DNA of 64,000 bases. Origin: Actinopolyspora alba (GTDB taxonomy: Bacteria; Actinomycetota; Actinomycetes; Mycobacteriales; Pseudonocardiaceae). Made by a program: the position numbers and the translations under genes. Under the pieces are notes generated by a model. It was not told the origin of the DNA. It was given only the letters and a program-made list of their open reading frames with translations, and searched no databases. The DNA lies in contig NZ_FOMZ01000003.1 in the NCBI RefSeq assembly GCF_900112765.1, positions 62,001-126,000 of the forward strand, in the 5' to 3' direction. Below are positions 9,835-17,303 of this stretch, in pieces; the stretch's first letter is position 1, and each line of letters starts with the position of its first letter.

Positions 9835-10128
9835 ATGTACGTAGGTGCGCTCGAACTGGATGTGCTGCTCGGTGACGTTCAGTCGTTGAAGCAGAAACGT
9901 GCGGTGGTCCGGCCGCTGGTCTCGGAACTGCGGCGGCGCTTCGACGTCGCGGTCGCCGAGGTGGGTGGCAACGATCTCTACCGCCGCGCGGTCATAGGGG
10001 TCTCAGCCGTCTCCGGAGAGGCGGGGCAGGTTCGTGAGGTTCTGGAAGCGTGCGAGCGCGCGGTCGCGGAACATCCCGAACTGGAACTGCTTTCGACTCG
10101 GCAGCGCATGCTCGGCCCGCAGGATTGA
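9835..10128 (+). CDS. DUF503 / YlxP family protein
   Basis: 97 residues, the normal size. The protein opens 'MYVGALELDVLLGDVQSLKQ', continues 'KRAVVRPLVSELRRRFDVAV' and 'EVGGNDLYRRAVIGVSAVSG', the full DUF503 pattern. Bacillus YlxP sits in the same nusA-infB operon; a role as a ribosome-binding factor has been proposed there. ATG 9835 has GGAAAG at 9825-9830 upstream. It lies between infB and rbfA, the usual order. The frame is open upstream to 9673, inside infB, but that part is not conserved-looking. Confidence 0.88.
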   Translation: MYVGALELDVLLGDVQSLKQKRAVVRPLVSELRRRFDVAVAEVGGNDLYRRAVIGVSAVSGEAGQVREVLEACERAVAEHPELELLSTRQRMLGPQD

Positions 10129-10160
10129 GTTTGTTCCCGCGAGCCGACATGTGCTCTGCT

Positions 10161-10193
10161 ACCCGTCAGGGGTGACGGGTTCCCCCTCGGGGG
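10161..10193 (+). terminator. Tandem hairpins between DUF503 and rbfA
   Basis: ACCCGTCA (10161-10168) pairs with TGACGGGT (10173-10180) around GGGG, and is followed at once by CCCCC-TC-GGGGG. The pair lies 33 bases after the DUF503 stop and about 85 bases before rbfA. It is a likely terminator or attenuator. Confidence 0.5.
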
Positions 10194-10276
10194 CACGGTG
10201 AGTGTCCTCGCGAGTTGTCGGAGGAACATGACTATGGGGTCGTCCCGTGGGGATCGACCGACAGAGGAGGTGCGCC

Positions 10277-10771
10277 GTGGCTGATTCGGCGCGCGCCCGC
10301 AGACTGGCCAAACGTATCGCGCAGATCGTGGCTTCCGGGCTGGAGCACGAGGTCAAGGACCCGAGGCTGGCCATGGTGACCATCACCGACGCGCGGCTCA
10401 CCGCCGATCTGCGGGACGCGACTGTTTACTACACGGTTTTCGGTGACGACACCGACGAGAGTGCCACCGCGGCGGCGTTGCACAGCGCCACCGGCGTGCT
10501 GCGTTCCCGTGTCGGGCAGCAGACCGGGGTCCGGTTCACACCGACGCTGACCTTCGTCGCGGATTCGATCCCCGGTGACGCGCGTAGGTTGGACGAAGTC
10601 CTCGCGCAGGCCAAGGAGGCCGATGCCGAGGTGGCACGACTGGCCTCTGCCGCCAGCCCGGCAGGTGACGTGGATCCTTACCGCTCGTCCGAAGCGGAGA
10701 TCGTCGACGACGCGGGCGCGGTTGCCGCGACACGGGAGGACGAGCAGGACTCCGGTGGTAGACAGGACTGA
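10277..10771 (+). CDS. rbfA: 30S ribosome-binding factor A
   Basis: 164 residues. The KH-like RbfA core is seen: 'ADSARARRLAKRIAQIVASG', 'VKDPRLAMVTITDARLTADL', 'ATVYYTVFGDD', and 'TGVRFTPTLTFVADSIP'. It aids 16S rRNA 5'-end maturation and cold adaptation. GTG 10277 has GAGGAGG at 10264-10270. A disordered acidic C-terminal tail of about 40 residues is typical of actinobacteria. In related genomes the next gene is nrnA (DHH phosphoesterase) and then dinF; here nrnA is missing and a CGNR-gene relic carrying an insertion element occupies the space. Confidence 0.95.
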   Translation: MADSARARRLAKRIAQIVASGLEHEVKDPRLAMVTITDARLTADLRDATVYYTVFGDDTDESATAAALHSATGVLRSRVGQQTGVRFTPTLTFVADSIPGDARRLDEVLAQAKEADAEVARLASAASPAGDVDPYRSSEAEIVDDAGAVAATREDEQDSGGRQD

Positions 10772-10856
10772 ACCGGAGATCTCGTACGGGGCGCTTCTCG
10801 TGGGCCCGGAGGATTTTTCGGGTGGAGCCTCCGTGCTTCTTGTCGAGAGCGTCGAC

Positions 10857-10958
10857 TCACCGTTGCGGGAGCCCGGCGAGGAGTGCCCCGGAGGGGACGC
10901 TTCTCGACTCGGGCAACCCGTCTTCGCGGTTACGAGCGCGGAAAGCCGCCACGTTCAC
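10857..10958 (-). pseudogene. C-terminal end of a CGNR zinc-finger gene, separated by the TnpB element
   Basis: On the minus strand this segment encodes V-N-V-A-A-F-R-A-R-N-R and about 22 further residues to a TGA at 10857-10859. That is the basic tail that follows C-G/A-N-R in CGNR (ABATE-type) proteins. It carries straight on from the fragment at 12363-12524 if bases 10959-12362 are removed: the codons join GCG AAT CGG | GTG AAC GTG without a frame change. It has no start of its own. Confidence 0.75.
10954..10958 (+). other. TTCAC target/TAM motif at the left end of the element
   Basis: The pentanucleotide TTCAC directly abuts the inferred left end. IS200/IS605-family elements insert 3' of a short AT-containing target without duplicating it, and TnpB uses the same motif as its TAM. 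TTCAC fits that pattern (family knowledge); the position follows from the restored reading frame of the interrupted gene. Confidence 0.65.
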
Positions 10959-11066
10959 CAGGCTCCAATTGCTGGAAGCTCCGGTCTTCGGGCTGGAGAG
11001 GAAGGCGGTCTCGAGTGCTGTTGGGTGACCACGTACCCACGTTCTTACTCGTGATCGCTAGTTGTG

Positions 11067-11072
11067 TAAAAT
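11067..11072 (+). promoter_or_regulatory. -10 element of tnpB
   Basis: TAAAAT lies seven bases before ATG 11080. With a start point at or next to the ATG this would give a leaderless tnpB mRNA, as for several host genes in the window. No convincing -35 was seen. Confidence 0.45.
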
Positions 11073-11079
11073 GATCGGT

Positions 11080-12234
11080 ATGCGGACGGCGTACAAGTGC
11101 CGGGCCTACCCGGACTCCGAACAAGCGGCCCAACTGGGGCGCACGTTCGGCTGTGTGCGTCTCGTGTGGAACAAAACTCTCGATCAGCGGCACCGCGTCT
11201 ACCACACCGAAGGCAAAAAGACCTCGTACACCGAAACCGACGCGGCCCTGTCCGAATGGAAACGCACCAGCGAGCTGGCGTTCCTGTCGGAAGTCTCCAG
11301 CGTTCCGCTGCAACAAACCCTGCGGCACCAGCACACCGCGTACCAGAACTTCTTCGCCGGACGCGCCAAATACCCGCGCTTCAAGTCCCGCACTGGGCGG
11401 CAGTCGGCGCACTACACCCGCTCCGCGTTCAAACTGCGCGACAGGTCTCTGACGCTGGCGAAGCAGACCACGCCGCTGAACTTCGTGTGGAGTTGGGACG
11501 CCGAAACCCTGCGTGACCTGAACCCCACGATGGTGGTGGTCTCCCGCGAACCGGACGGGCGTTGGTACGTGACCTTCGCCGTCGACACCGACGATCCCGA
11601 ACCCTCCGCGTCGACCGGCGAGTCCATTGGCATCGATCTCGGGGTGAAAGACTTCGCCGTGCTGTCCACCGGGGAAACCATCGCCAACCCGCAGCATATG
11701 GACCGCAAGGCCCGCAACCTTGCCCGGTATCAGCGGATGATGGCCCGCAAACAGCGCGGCTCGAACAACCGTCGTAAGGCCAAGCGCAAGGTGGCGCGCG
11801 CGCACCGCAAGGTCCGCCACGCGCGGCAGGACTTTCTGCACCGCACCACCACGAACCTCGTGCGCCGTGCCGATGTCATCGCGATCGAAGACCTCAACGT
11901 CGCGGGCATGACCAGTTCGGCGCGGGGCACTGTCGAATCTACGGGCCGCAACGTGGGCGCCAAAGCCGGACTCAACCGGGCAGTGCTGGACGCCGCGTTG
12001 GGCGAGTTCCGCAGGCAGTTGGAGTACAAAACCACCCGCGCGGGCAAGACACTGGTTGTGGTGGACCGGTGGTACCCGTCCAGCAAAACGTGCTCCGCAT
12101 GCGGGCACCTGCTGAGCAACCTGAAGCTTTCCGTTCGGGCATGGTCGTGCCCCGACTGCGGCACCCGGCACCACCGGGACCACAACGCCGCGAAGAACAT
12201 CCGTGCCGCTGGTCAAGCGGTAGCCGGGCCATAA
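11080..12234 (+). CDS. tnpB: RNA-guided endonuclease TnpB
   Basis: 384 residues. TnpB is the compact RuvC nuclease ancestral to Cas12. All catalytic positions are present: Asp in 'SIGIDLGVKDFAVL' (RuvC-I), Glu in 'VIAIEDLNVAGM' (RuvC-II), the C4 zinc ribbon 'CSACGH' and 'CPDCG', and Asp in 'HHRDHNAAKNI' (RuvC-III). The N-terminal 'MRTAYKCRAYPDSEQAAQLG' is the usual start, which with TAAAAT upstream favours ATG 11080 over TTG 11062 or ATG 11071. It stops at TAA 12232-12234 right after the last catalytic motif. The same frame then stays open to the element end with a TnpB-like tail, so the stop looks premature relative to longer relatives but should leave the nuclease intact. Confidence 0.92.
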   Translation: MRTAYKCRAYPDSEQAAQLGRTFGCVRLVWNKTLDQRHRVYHTEGKKTSYTETDAALSEWKRTSELAFLSEVSSVPLQQTLRHQHTAYQNFFAGRAKYPRFKSRTGRQSAHYTRSAFKLRDRSLTLAKQTTPLNFVWSWDAETLRDLNPTMVVVSREPDGRWYVTFAVDTDDPEPSASTGESIGIDLGVKDFAVLSTGETIANPQHMDRKARNLARYQRMMARKQRGSNNRRKAKRKVARAHRKVRHARQDFLHRTTTNLVRRADVIAIEDLNVAGMTSSARGTVESTGRNVGAKAGLNRAVLDAALGEFRRQLEYKTTRAGKTLVVVDRWYPSSKTCSACGHLLSNLKLSVRAWSCPDCGTRHHRDHNAAKNIRAAGQAVAGP

Positions 12235-12362
12235 CCCGGCGAAGCCTGTGGAGCCGGTATCAGTCCGCAAGGGTCCTCCCTTCGGCAATCGGCGACGAAG
12301 CAGGAACCATCGGGCGCGAGCCCGATGGGAATCCCCGCCCTTCAGGGCGGGGAGGGAGTCAA
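12200..12362 (+). ncRNA. Predicted omega RNA (reRNA) overlapping the 3' end of tnpB
   Basis: TnpB guide RNAs are made from the right end of the element and run past it. This segment has three hairpins: AAGGG-TCCT-CCCTT (12269-12282), CCATCGGGC-GCGA-GCCCGATGG (12307-12328, GNRA tetraloop) and CCCCGCCC-TTCA-GGGCGGGG (12333-12352), then the terminal GGAGTCAA. The guide would be the flank from 12363 (CCGATTCGCACAGCGG), which next to TTCAC is exactly the empty insertion site. The 5' boundary is a guess. Confidence 0.6.
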
Positions 12363-12524
12363 CCGATTCGCACAGCGGGCCGAACAGAACTGTTCGGTTC
12401 GGTTCGCCGTGGTGTCCGGGAAGTAGTTAGCACAGTCCGGGGCCGTGCACCTGCCCCATCGGTCGCTGCCGTGTAGCACCACTCCTTGCGCGAGTCCCCA
12501 CGCGGCGACCGCTGCCGTTTCCAC
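12363..12524 (-). pseudogene. CGNR zinc-finger domain fragment interrupted by the TnpB element
   Basis: The minus strand encodes 'ETAAVAAWGLAQGVVLHG' then 'RWGRCTAPDCANYFPD' and 'RTEQFCSARCANR', the CGNR zinc-finger signature (C-x4-C ... C-x3-C-A-N-R). This is the C-terminal domain of ABATE/CGNR transcription-factor-like proteins, which normally carry about 120 further N-terminal residues. Those are missing: upstream the sequence runs into the start of dinF on the other strand. GTG 12524 could start a short protein but has no ribosome-binding site. The 3' part is at 10857-10958, beyond the element. Confidence 0.75.
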
Positions 12525-12538
12525 CGCCTGGAGGTGTG

Positions 12539-13882
12539 GTGTCCGAGACCGCTGAACGGGTTCCGGTGCGACGGCTGCTCGCACTGGCTGTCCCGGCGCT
12601 GGGCGTGCTTGCCGCCGAACCGCTGTACGTGCTCGTCGACACGGCCGTGGTAGGTCATCTGGGCGCGGTTCCACTGGCGGGGCTGGCGTTGGGCGGAACA
12701 CTGTTCACGGTCGTCTCCAGCCAGCTGACCTTTCTCTCCTACGGGACCACGGCTCGTGCCGCGCGACTGCACGGAGCGGGACGACGTGCCGATGCCGTCG
12801 CGGAGGGTGTGCAGGCGAGCTGGGTCGGCTTCGGCGTAGGTCTGGGCATCCTGCTGCTGGCGCAGCTGTTCGCCGGTCCGGTCGTGCGGTTGATGACCGG
12901 GGGCGGGGCCATCGCGGAGGCCGCTACCGGTTGGCTGCGCATCGCGTTGCTCGGAGCTCCGATGGTGCTGCTCAGTCTTGCCGGGCACGGGTGGATGCGT
13001 GGGGTGCAGGACACGGTTCGGCCGTTGCGTTACGTGTTGGCGGGTAACGGTGTCTCGCTCGTACTCTGCCCCGTACTGGTCTACCCGGTTGGCTGGGGAC
13101 TGGAGGGGTCCGCGGTGGCCAACGTGGTCGGCCAGACCATCGCGGCGAGCCTGTTCGTCCGCGCGCTGCTGACGGAACGGGTCACCGCTCTCCGCCCGGA
13201 CACCGCGATGATGCGCGCCCAGCTCTCATTGGGGCGGGATCTGATTCTGCGCACTCTGGCCTTCCAGGCGTGCTTCCTGTCCGCCACTTCGGTGGCGGCA
13301 CGGACCGGTGCGGACACCGCGGCGGCCCACCAGGTCGTCTGGCAGCTCTGGAGCTTTCTGGCGCTGGTGCTCGACTCGTTGGCGATCGCCGCGCAGTCAT
13401 TGGTGGGAGCGGCGCTGGGACGAGAGGCGGCTCGTGCGGCCAGGAGCATCGGCAGGCAGGTGAGCTGGTACGGATTCGGCTTCGGCGTACTGCTCGGCGT
13501 GTTGTTCGCCGTGTTGTTCCCGGTGCTGCCGTCCGCCTTCACCAGTGATTCCTCGGTACTGGCCGAGATGCCCTACGCCTGGTGGTTCTTCGTGGCCCTG
13601 CAGCCGGTCGCGGGTGTCGTCTTCGCGTTGGACGGGGTGCTGCTCGGCGCCGGCGACGCCGCCTACCTCCGAACGGCGACGATGCTCAGCGCAGCGATCG
13701 GCTATCTCCCGCTGATCTGGCTCGCGTTGGTCTTCGACTGGGGACTGGCGGGCATCTGGACCGGACTGAGTCTGTTCATGTTCGGCAGGCTGCTGACCCT
13801 GCTGGCGCGGGCGCGCTCGGGTCGGTGGGCCGTCGTGGGAGCGACGCGGGTTCCCGGCGAGTCGGCGGCCCAGCAACAGTAG
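12539..13882 (+). CDS. dinF: MATE-family efflux transporter DinF
   Basis: 447 residues with about 12 hydrophobic segments, as expected for MATE cation-coupled antiporters. 'LAAEPLYVLVDTAVVGHLG' near residue 25 is the DinF-subfamily N-terminal motif, and 'AAHQVVWQLWSFLALVLDSL' in the second half is the repeat counterpart. DinF lies downstream of rbfA-nrnA in many actinobacteria; nrnA is absent here. Two adjacent GTG codons (12536, 12539) follow GGAGG at 12530-12534; the second has the less cramped spacing (four bases). Substrate unknown. It converges on def. Confidence 0.9.
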   Translation: MSETAERVPVRRLLALAVPALGVLAAEPLYVLVDTAVVGHLGAVPLAGLALGGTLFTVVSSQLTFLSYGTTARAARLHGAGRRADAVAEGVQASWVGFGVGLGILLLAQLFAGPVVRLMTGGGAIAEAATGWLRIALLGAPMVLLSLAGHGWMRGVQDTVRPLRYVLAGNGVSLVLCPVLVYPVGWGLEGSAVANVVGQTIAASLFVRALLTERVTALRPDTAMMRAQLSLGRDLILRTLAFQACFLSATSVAARTGADTAAAHQVVWQLWSFLALVLDSLAIAAQSLVGAALGREAARAARSIGRQVSWYGFGFGVLLGVLFAVLFPVLPSAFTSDSSVLAEMPYAWWFFVALQPVAGVVFALDGVLLGAGDAAYLRTATMLSAAIGYLPLIWLALVFDWGLAGIWTGLSLFMFGRLLTLLARARSGRWAVVGATRVPGESAAQQQ

Positions 13883-13910
13883 GCGTGTCGACGACCGTTC
13901 CGGGAACGGC

Positions 13911-14411
13911 TCAGTTGCCGTTCCAGAACCAGTCCGTGCCGCGCACGTCCTTCATGGCCGAGCGGCGCTTCTCGGGTTCCAGTCGCTGCAGGTAGACGAT
14001 CCCGTCCAGATGGTCCGTCTCGTGCTGCAGACAGCGCGCCATCAGGTCGTCCCCCGCGACGGTGACCGGTTCGTTGCGCAGGTTCACCCCACGAACCACC
14101 GCGTGGGATGCCCGGTGCGTCGGGTAACTCAGGCCGGGGACTGACAGGCAGCCCTCCTCGCCGTCCTGTTCCCCCGAGGTCTCCACGAGCTCCGGGTTGA
14201 GGACGTAGCCCTTCTCGCCGTCGACGTTGTAGCTGAACGCCCGCAGGCTCACCCCGATCTGCGGTGCGGCAACACCGGCGCGTCCCGGCTCGGTCACGGT
14301 GTCCAGCAAGTCCGTCACCAGCGAAGTTATTCTGTCGTCGAAGACAGTGACCGGCTCCGCCACCGTGCGCAGCACCGGGTCGCCGAACCGTCGGATCGGC
14401 TTGATCGTCAA
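13911..14411 (-). CDS. def: Peptide deformylase
   Basis: 166 residues. The three deformylase motifs are present: 'GRAGVAAPQIG' (motif 1, G-x-G-x-A-A-P-Q type with Ala for Gly), 'EEGCLSVPG' (motif 2, metal Cys) and 'QHETDHLDG' (motif 3, HExxH). It removes the N-formyl group from new proteins. TTG 14411 is preferred over GTG 14444: GGAGGGGG lies five bases upstream (14417-14424), the protein then begins 'MTIKPIRRFGDPVLRT' like its relatives, and a -10 hexamer TAACGT (14443-14448, minus strand) would overlap the longer version. It is divergent from truB. Confidence 0.93.
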   Translation of the reverse strand: MTIKPIRRFGDPVLRTVAEPVTVFDDRITSLVTDLLDTVTEPGRAGVAAPQIGVSLRAFSYNVDGEKGYVLNPELVETSGEQDGEEGCLSVPGLSYPTHRASHAVVRGVNLRNEPVTVAGDDLMARCLQHETDHLDGIVYLQRLEPEKRRSAMKDVRGTDWFWNGN

Positions 14412-14544
14412 CGTCGCCCCCTCCAGCTCTTCCGCGCGCACCACGTTAGCGAGCCGCGTTCCAGGGGTGCTCCCGGGGGCGTGTGTCCGTTGACAGGGTG
14501 ACCCGCTTCGGTCCGGTCGTCGATGTCAGGCAGGATGGGGCGTC

Positions 14545-15456
14545 GTGCCGCGTCAGACCCGTACCTCCTCGCAGCAGACAGTTCCAGCCGGTTTGTTGGT
14601 CGTGGACAAACCGGCGGGGATGACCTCGCATGACGTCGTATCCCGCGTTCGCCGCATCATGGGGACCCGCAAGGTCGGGCACGCCGGAACGCTCGATCCG
14701 ATGGCCACCGGTGTGCTGGTGCTCGGTTTGGAGCGCGCCACCAAGCTGCTCGGCCACCTCGCGCTCGACACCAAGGCCTATCTGGCCACTGTCCGACTCG
14801 GTTCGGCGACCGATACCGACGACGCGGACGGGGAACAGATCTCCGCCGCCGATGCTTCCGGGATCACCGAGTCCGCCGTCGCGGCAGTGATGGCCGAGTT
14901 GACCGGTGACATCGAACAGGTTCCCAGCAAGGTCAGTGCGGTGAAGATCAACGGGCGCCGTGCCTACGAGCTCGCCCGCAGCGGTGAGGAGGTCGAGCTG
15001 AGCGCCAGACCGGTCACCGTGTCGCGGTTCGACCTGCTCGCCACCCACTCCGCCGGGGAGACGCTCGATCTCGACGTGATGGTGGAGTGCTCCTCCGGTA
15101 CCTACGTTCGCGCGTTGGCACGTGACCTGGGGGAGCGGTTGGGAGTCGGGGGTCATCTGGCCAGGCTTCGTCGTACGCGGGTCGGTCCGTTCGGGCTGGC
15201 GACGGTCCGCGGTCTCGAGTACCTGGAACAACACCCCGAGCTGTCCATGGACCTCGATCAGGCTGTCGCCGCCGCTTTCCCGCGACACCAGGTCGACGCG
15301 GCCACCGCACGGGCGCTCTCGCACGGCAAATCGGTCACCGGGGCGGACCTCGACGGCACCTACGCGGCGTTCGATCCCGATGGTCACGCCATCGCACTGC
15401 TGCGGAACCAGGGGGCGACGGCCAAGCCGGTTTTGGTGCTGCGTCCGGCCGGTTGA
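14545..15456 (+). CDS. truB: tRNA pseudouridine(55) synthase TruB
   Basis: 303 residues. 'GLLVVDKPAGMTSHDVVSRV' and 'KVGHAGTLDPMATGVLVLGL' contain the family core with the catalytic Asp in 'TLDPMATG'; 'SGTYVRALARDLG' is the downstream TruB motif. The C-terminal region has a PUA-like actinobacterial domain ('HGKSVTGADLDGTYAAFDPD'). It makes pseudouridine 55 in the T loop of tRNAs. GTG 14545 is the start used; the Shine-Dalgarno is poor. It precedes ribF as in most actinobacteria. Confidence 0.95.
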   Translation: MPRQTRTSSQQTVPAGLLVVDKPAGMTSHDVVSRVRRIMGTRKVGHAGTLDPMATGVLVLGLERATKLLGHLALDTKAYLATVRLGSATDTDDADGEQISAADASGITESAVAAVMAELTGDIEQVPSKVSAVKINGRRAYELARSGEEVELSARPVTVSRFDLLATHSAGETLDLDVMVECSSGTYVRALARDLGERLGVGGHLARLRRTRVGPFGLATVRGLEYLEQHPELSMDLDQAVAAAFPRHQVDAATARALSHGKSVTGADLDGTYAAFDPDGHAIALLRNQGATAKPVLVLRPAG

Positions 15457-15647
15457 CCACCCGTGACGTGTCGCCGTCCCGGTTCCGGATCGTGCCGGGA
15501 GGGACTCGTCCTTGCCCGGTGGTCTCCTCTCGCTCCGTTGGACGCCGCTGCGGTGATGTCCCCGAGCGGGGCCACCACGAGGCTCTTCGTTGCGACACGC
15601 CCAGGTCCCGGCCGCGCGGCACGCATGGCTAGATAGGGTGGAAAGCC

Positions 15648-16628
15648 GTGCAGCGTTGGCGTGGCTTGGAGCAGCTTCCCAGTGGGTGGGGCCGGTGTGT
15701 GGTCACCATCGGAGTTTTCGACGGGATGCACCGGGGGCATCAGCAACTGATCGGGCAGGCCGTGCGGCGGGCGCGACAGCGCGCTCTGCCGTGCGTGCTG
15801 GTCACCTTCGACCCGCATCCGGCGGAGGTGGTCCGCCCGGGCAGTCATCCCGCGCAGCTGACCACACTGCAGCGCAGAGCCGAACTGGCGGAGCAGCAGG
15901 GGGTCGACGTTTTCTGCGTATTGCCGTTCACCGCGGAAATGTCGCGAATGCCCGCCGACGAATTCGTTCACGAGATCATCGTGGAGCGGCTGCACGCCGC
16001 CGTGGTCGTGGTGGGGGAGAACTTCACGTTCGGCCACAAGGCCGCGGGGGACATAAACCTGCTGCACGCGCTCGGGCAGCGGTTCGGTTTCGAGGCGGAG
16101 TCCGCCGAACTGCTGGGCGGCCACACCGACGGCGCGGAACAGCACGAACCGCCGGTCACGTTCTCCTCGACCTTCGTGCGTTCCTGCGTGGACGCGGGTG
16201 ACGTGGCCGCCGCTGCCGCCGCGCTGGGGCGCTATCACCGGCTGGAGGGAATCGTCGTTCGCGGTACCGGCCGAGGGGGCAGGGAACTCGGATACCCGAC
16301 GGCCAATCTGTCCACCCCCGAGTTCGCGGCGATACCGGCGGACGGGGTCTACGCCTGTTGGTTCACACATCGACAGCGTGGCGCGGCGGAACCGGAACAA
16401 ACCCTGCCGGCAGCGGTCTCGGTCGGCAGCAATCCCACCTTCTCCGGCACCGAACGCACCGTGGAGGCGTTCGTACTGGACGTCGATCGCGATTTCTACG
16501 GCGAGTACGCCGAGCTGGATTTCGTGGACCGATTGCGCGGAATGGTCCGCTTCGATTCGGCCGACGAACTGGTCGCTCGGATGGCGCAGGACGTGGCCGA
16601 GACACGTGCCCTCCTCATGTCGCGGTGA
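15648..16628 (+). CDS. ribF: Bifunctional riboflavin kinase / FAD synthetase
   Basis: 326 residues. The N-terminal nucleotidyltransferase part has 'TIGVFDGMHRGHQQLIGQA' (the H-x-G-H-type motif) and 'VVVGENFTFGHKAAGD'. The C-terminal kinase part has 'GRGGRELGYPTANLSTPEF' and 'NPTFSGTERTVEAFVLD'. It phosphorylates riboflavin to FMN and adenylates FMN to FAD. GTG 15648 lies eight bases after TAGGGT (15634-15639), with GGAAAG between them, so either a very short leader or a leaderless mRNA is possible. Confidence 0.95.
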   Translation: MQRWRGLEQLPSGWGRCVVTIGVFDGMHRGHQQLIGQAVRRARQRALPCVLVTFDPHPAEVVRPGSHPAQLTTLQRRAELAEQQGVDVFCVLPFTAEMSRMPADEFVHEIIVERLHAAVVVVGENFTFGHKAAGDINLLHALGQRFGFEAESAELLGGHTDGAEQHEPPVTFSSTFVRSCVDAGDVAAAAAALGRYHRLEGIVVRGTGRGGRELGYPTANLSTPEFAAIPADGVYACWFTHRQRGAAEPEQTLPAAVSVGSNPTFSGTERTVEAFVLDVDRDFYGEYAELDFVDRLRGMVRFDSADELVARMAQDVAETRALLMSR

Positions 16629-16765
16629 CCCGTTCCGCCGTGCGGCTGATTGCCCAGGCGTTATGAAAGATTTTTCGGATTCCGGACCCGTGCGTGTCGC
16701 CGGCCTGGCAGTATTCGGAACTCGAGAGGGTTCATCGATCCGAACGGCAGCCGGGGGGAGCCAAC

Positions 16766-17275
16766 GTGCAGGAACGCGAGGTCGTCCAGCGGAATCTGGC
16801 GTTGCAACGCCAGTGGTACGGCGAACCGCTGGGCGATCGGGTACGGCGACTGGTGGTCGCCTACCGCACTTCACAGGCTCAGCTGGCGGAAGTACTGGGG
16901 ATCAGCGCACCGATGCTCAGCCAGGTGATGAGCGGCAGGCGTGCCAAGATCGGTAACCCCTCCGTGCTGGCCAGGCTCGTCATGCTGGAACGCAAGGTGT
17001 TCACCTCGGGCGTGGCAGCCGGGGAGTCCGAAGCGGTGCAACAGGCGCTCGAGGACGTCAGGGACTCCCGACCCGCGCTCGGAAGGGACAGCATGCCCGT
17101 TCGGCAGGTGGGCAACAGCGAGGAAGTGGTGCGACCCGCGCTGCGGCAGGTCGCCCAGCCGCACGAGTTGGAATGGGCTGCCGACCTGCTGGACAGTTAT
17201 CATCCCGCCCTGGCCGGACTGCTGCGAAGAGCCGCTTCCGGCGAGACCAGGGCCGAGGGCAGCAGATCGGCGTGA
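16766..17275 (+). CDS. Helix-turn-helix DNA-binding protein
   Basis: 169 residues. 'RVRRLVVAYRTSQAQLAEVL' followed by 'GISAPMLSQVMSGRRAKIGN' is an XRE/lambda-repressor-like helix-turn-helix in the first half. The second half has no domain I recognise and ends in a helical 'ELEWAADLLDSYHPALAGLL'. GTG 16766 is chosen over an earlier in-frame ATG because of GGGGGGAG at 16753-16760. Homologues of this size between ribF and rpsO occur in actinomycetes, but the target genes are unknown. Confidence 0.8.
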   Translation: MQEREVVQRNLALQRQWYGEPLGDRVRRLVVAYRTSQAQLAEVLGISAPMLSQVMSGRRAKIGNPSVLARLVMLERKVFTSGVAAGESEAVQQALEDVRDSRPALGRDSMPVRQVGNSEEVVRPALRQVAQPHELEWAADLLDSYHPALAGLLRRAASGETRAEGSRSA

Positions 17276-17303
17276 GCGGTGACCACGGGTGGGACGCTGC
17301 TCC

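Larger units (their letters stand above)
10959..12362 (+). mobile_element. TnpB-only IS200/IS605-family (IS1341-like) insertion element, 1404 bp
   Basis: The ends are set by deleting 10959-12362, which rejoins the CGNR frame exactly and leaves TTCAC followed by CCGATT. There is no target duplication, as expected of this family. A subterminal left hairpin (CTCCGGTC-TTCG-GGCTGGAG, 10979-10998, two G-T pairs) and a right hairpin (CCCCGCCC-TTCA-GGGCGGGG, 12333-12352) lie 20 and 10 bases from the ends. The right end closes in GGGAGTCAA. The element has no Y1 transposase (tnpA), so movement would need TnpA in trans. One base of ambiguity remains because both junctions have a C. Confidence 0.82.

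Noticed and set aside
10575-11054. Plus-strand frame after rbfA, considered as the start of nrnA
   Set aside because: No DHH motif; the part beyond rbfA runs antisense through the CGNR relic and into the element's left end.
10930-12288. Antisense open frame covering tnpB (452 codons)
   Set aside because: Antisense shadow; the plus strand encodes TnpB with all catalytic residues.
13895-13909. CCGTTCC-G-GGAACGG between dinF and def as a terminator
   Set aside because: The loop would be one base; it can only form a shortened stem and there is no T tract. Left unannotated.
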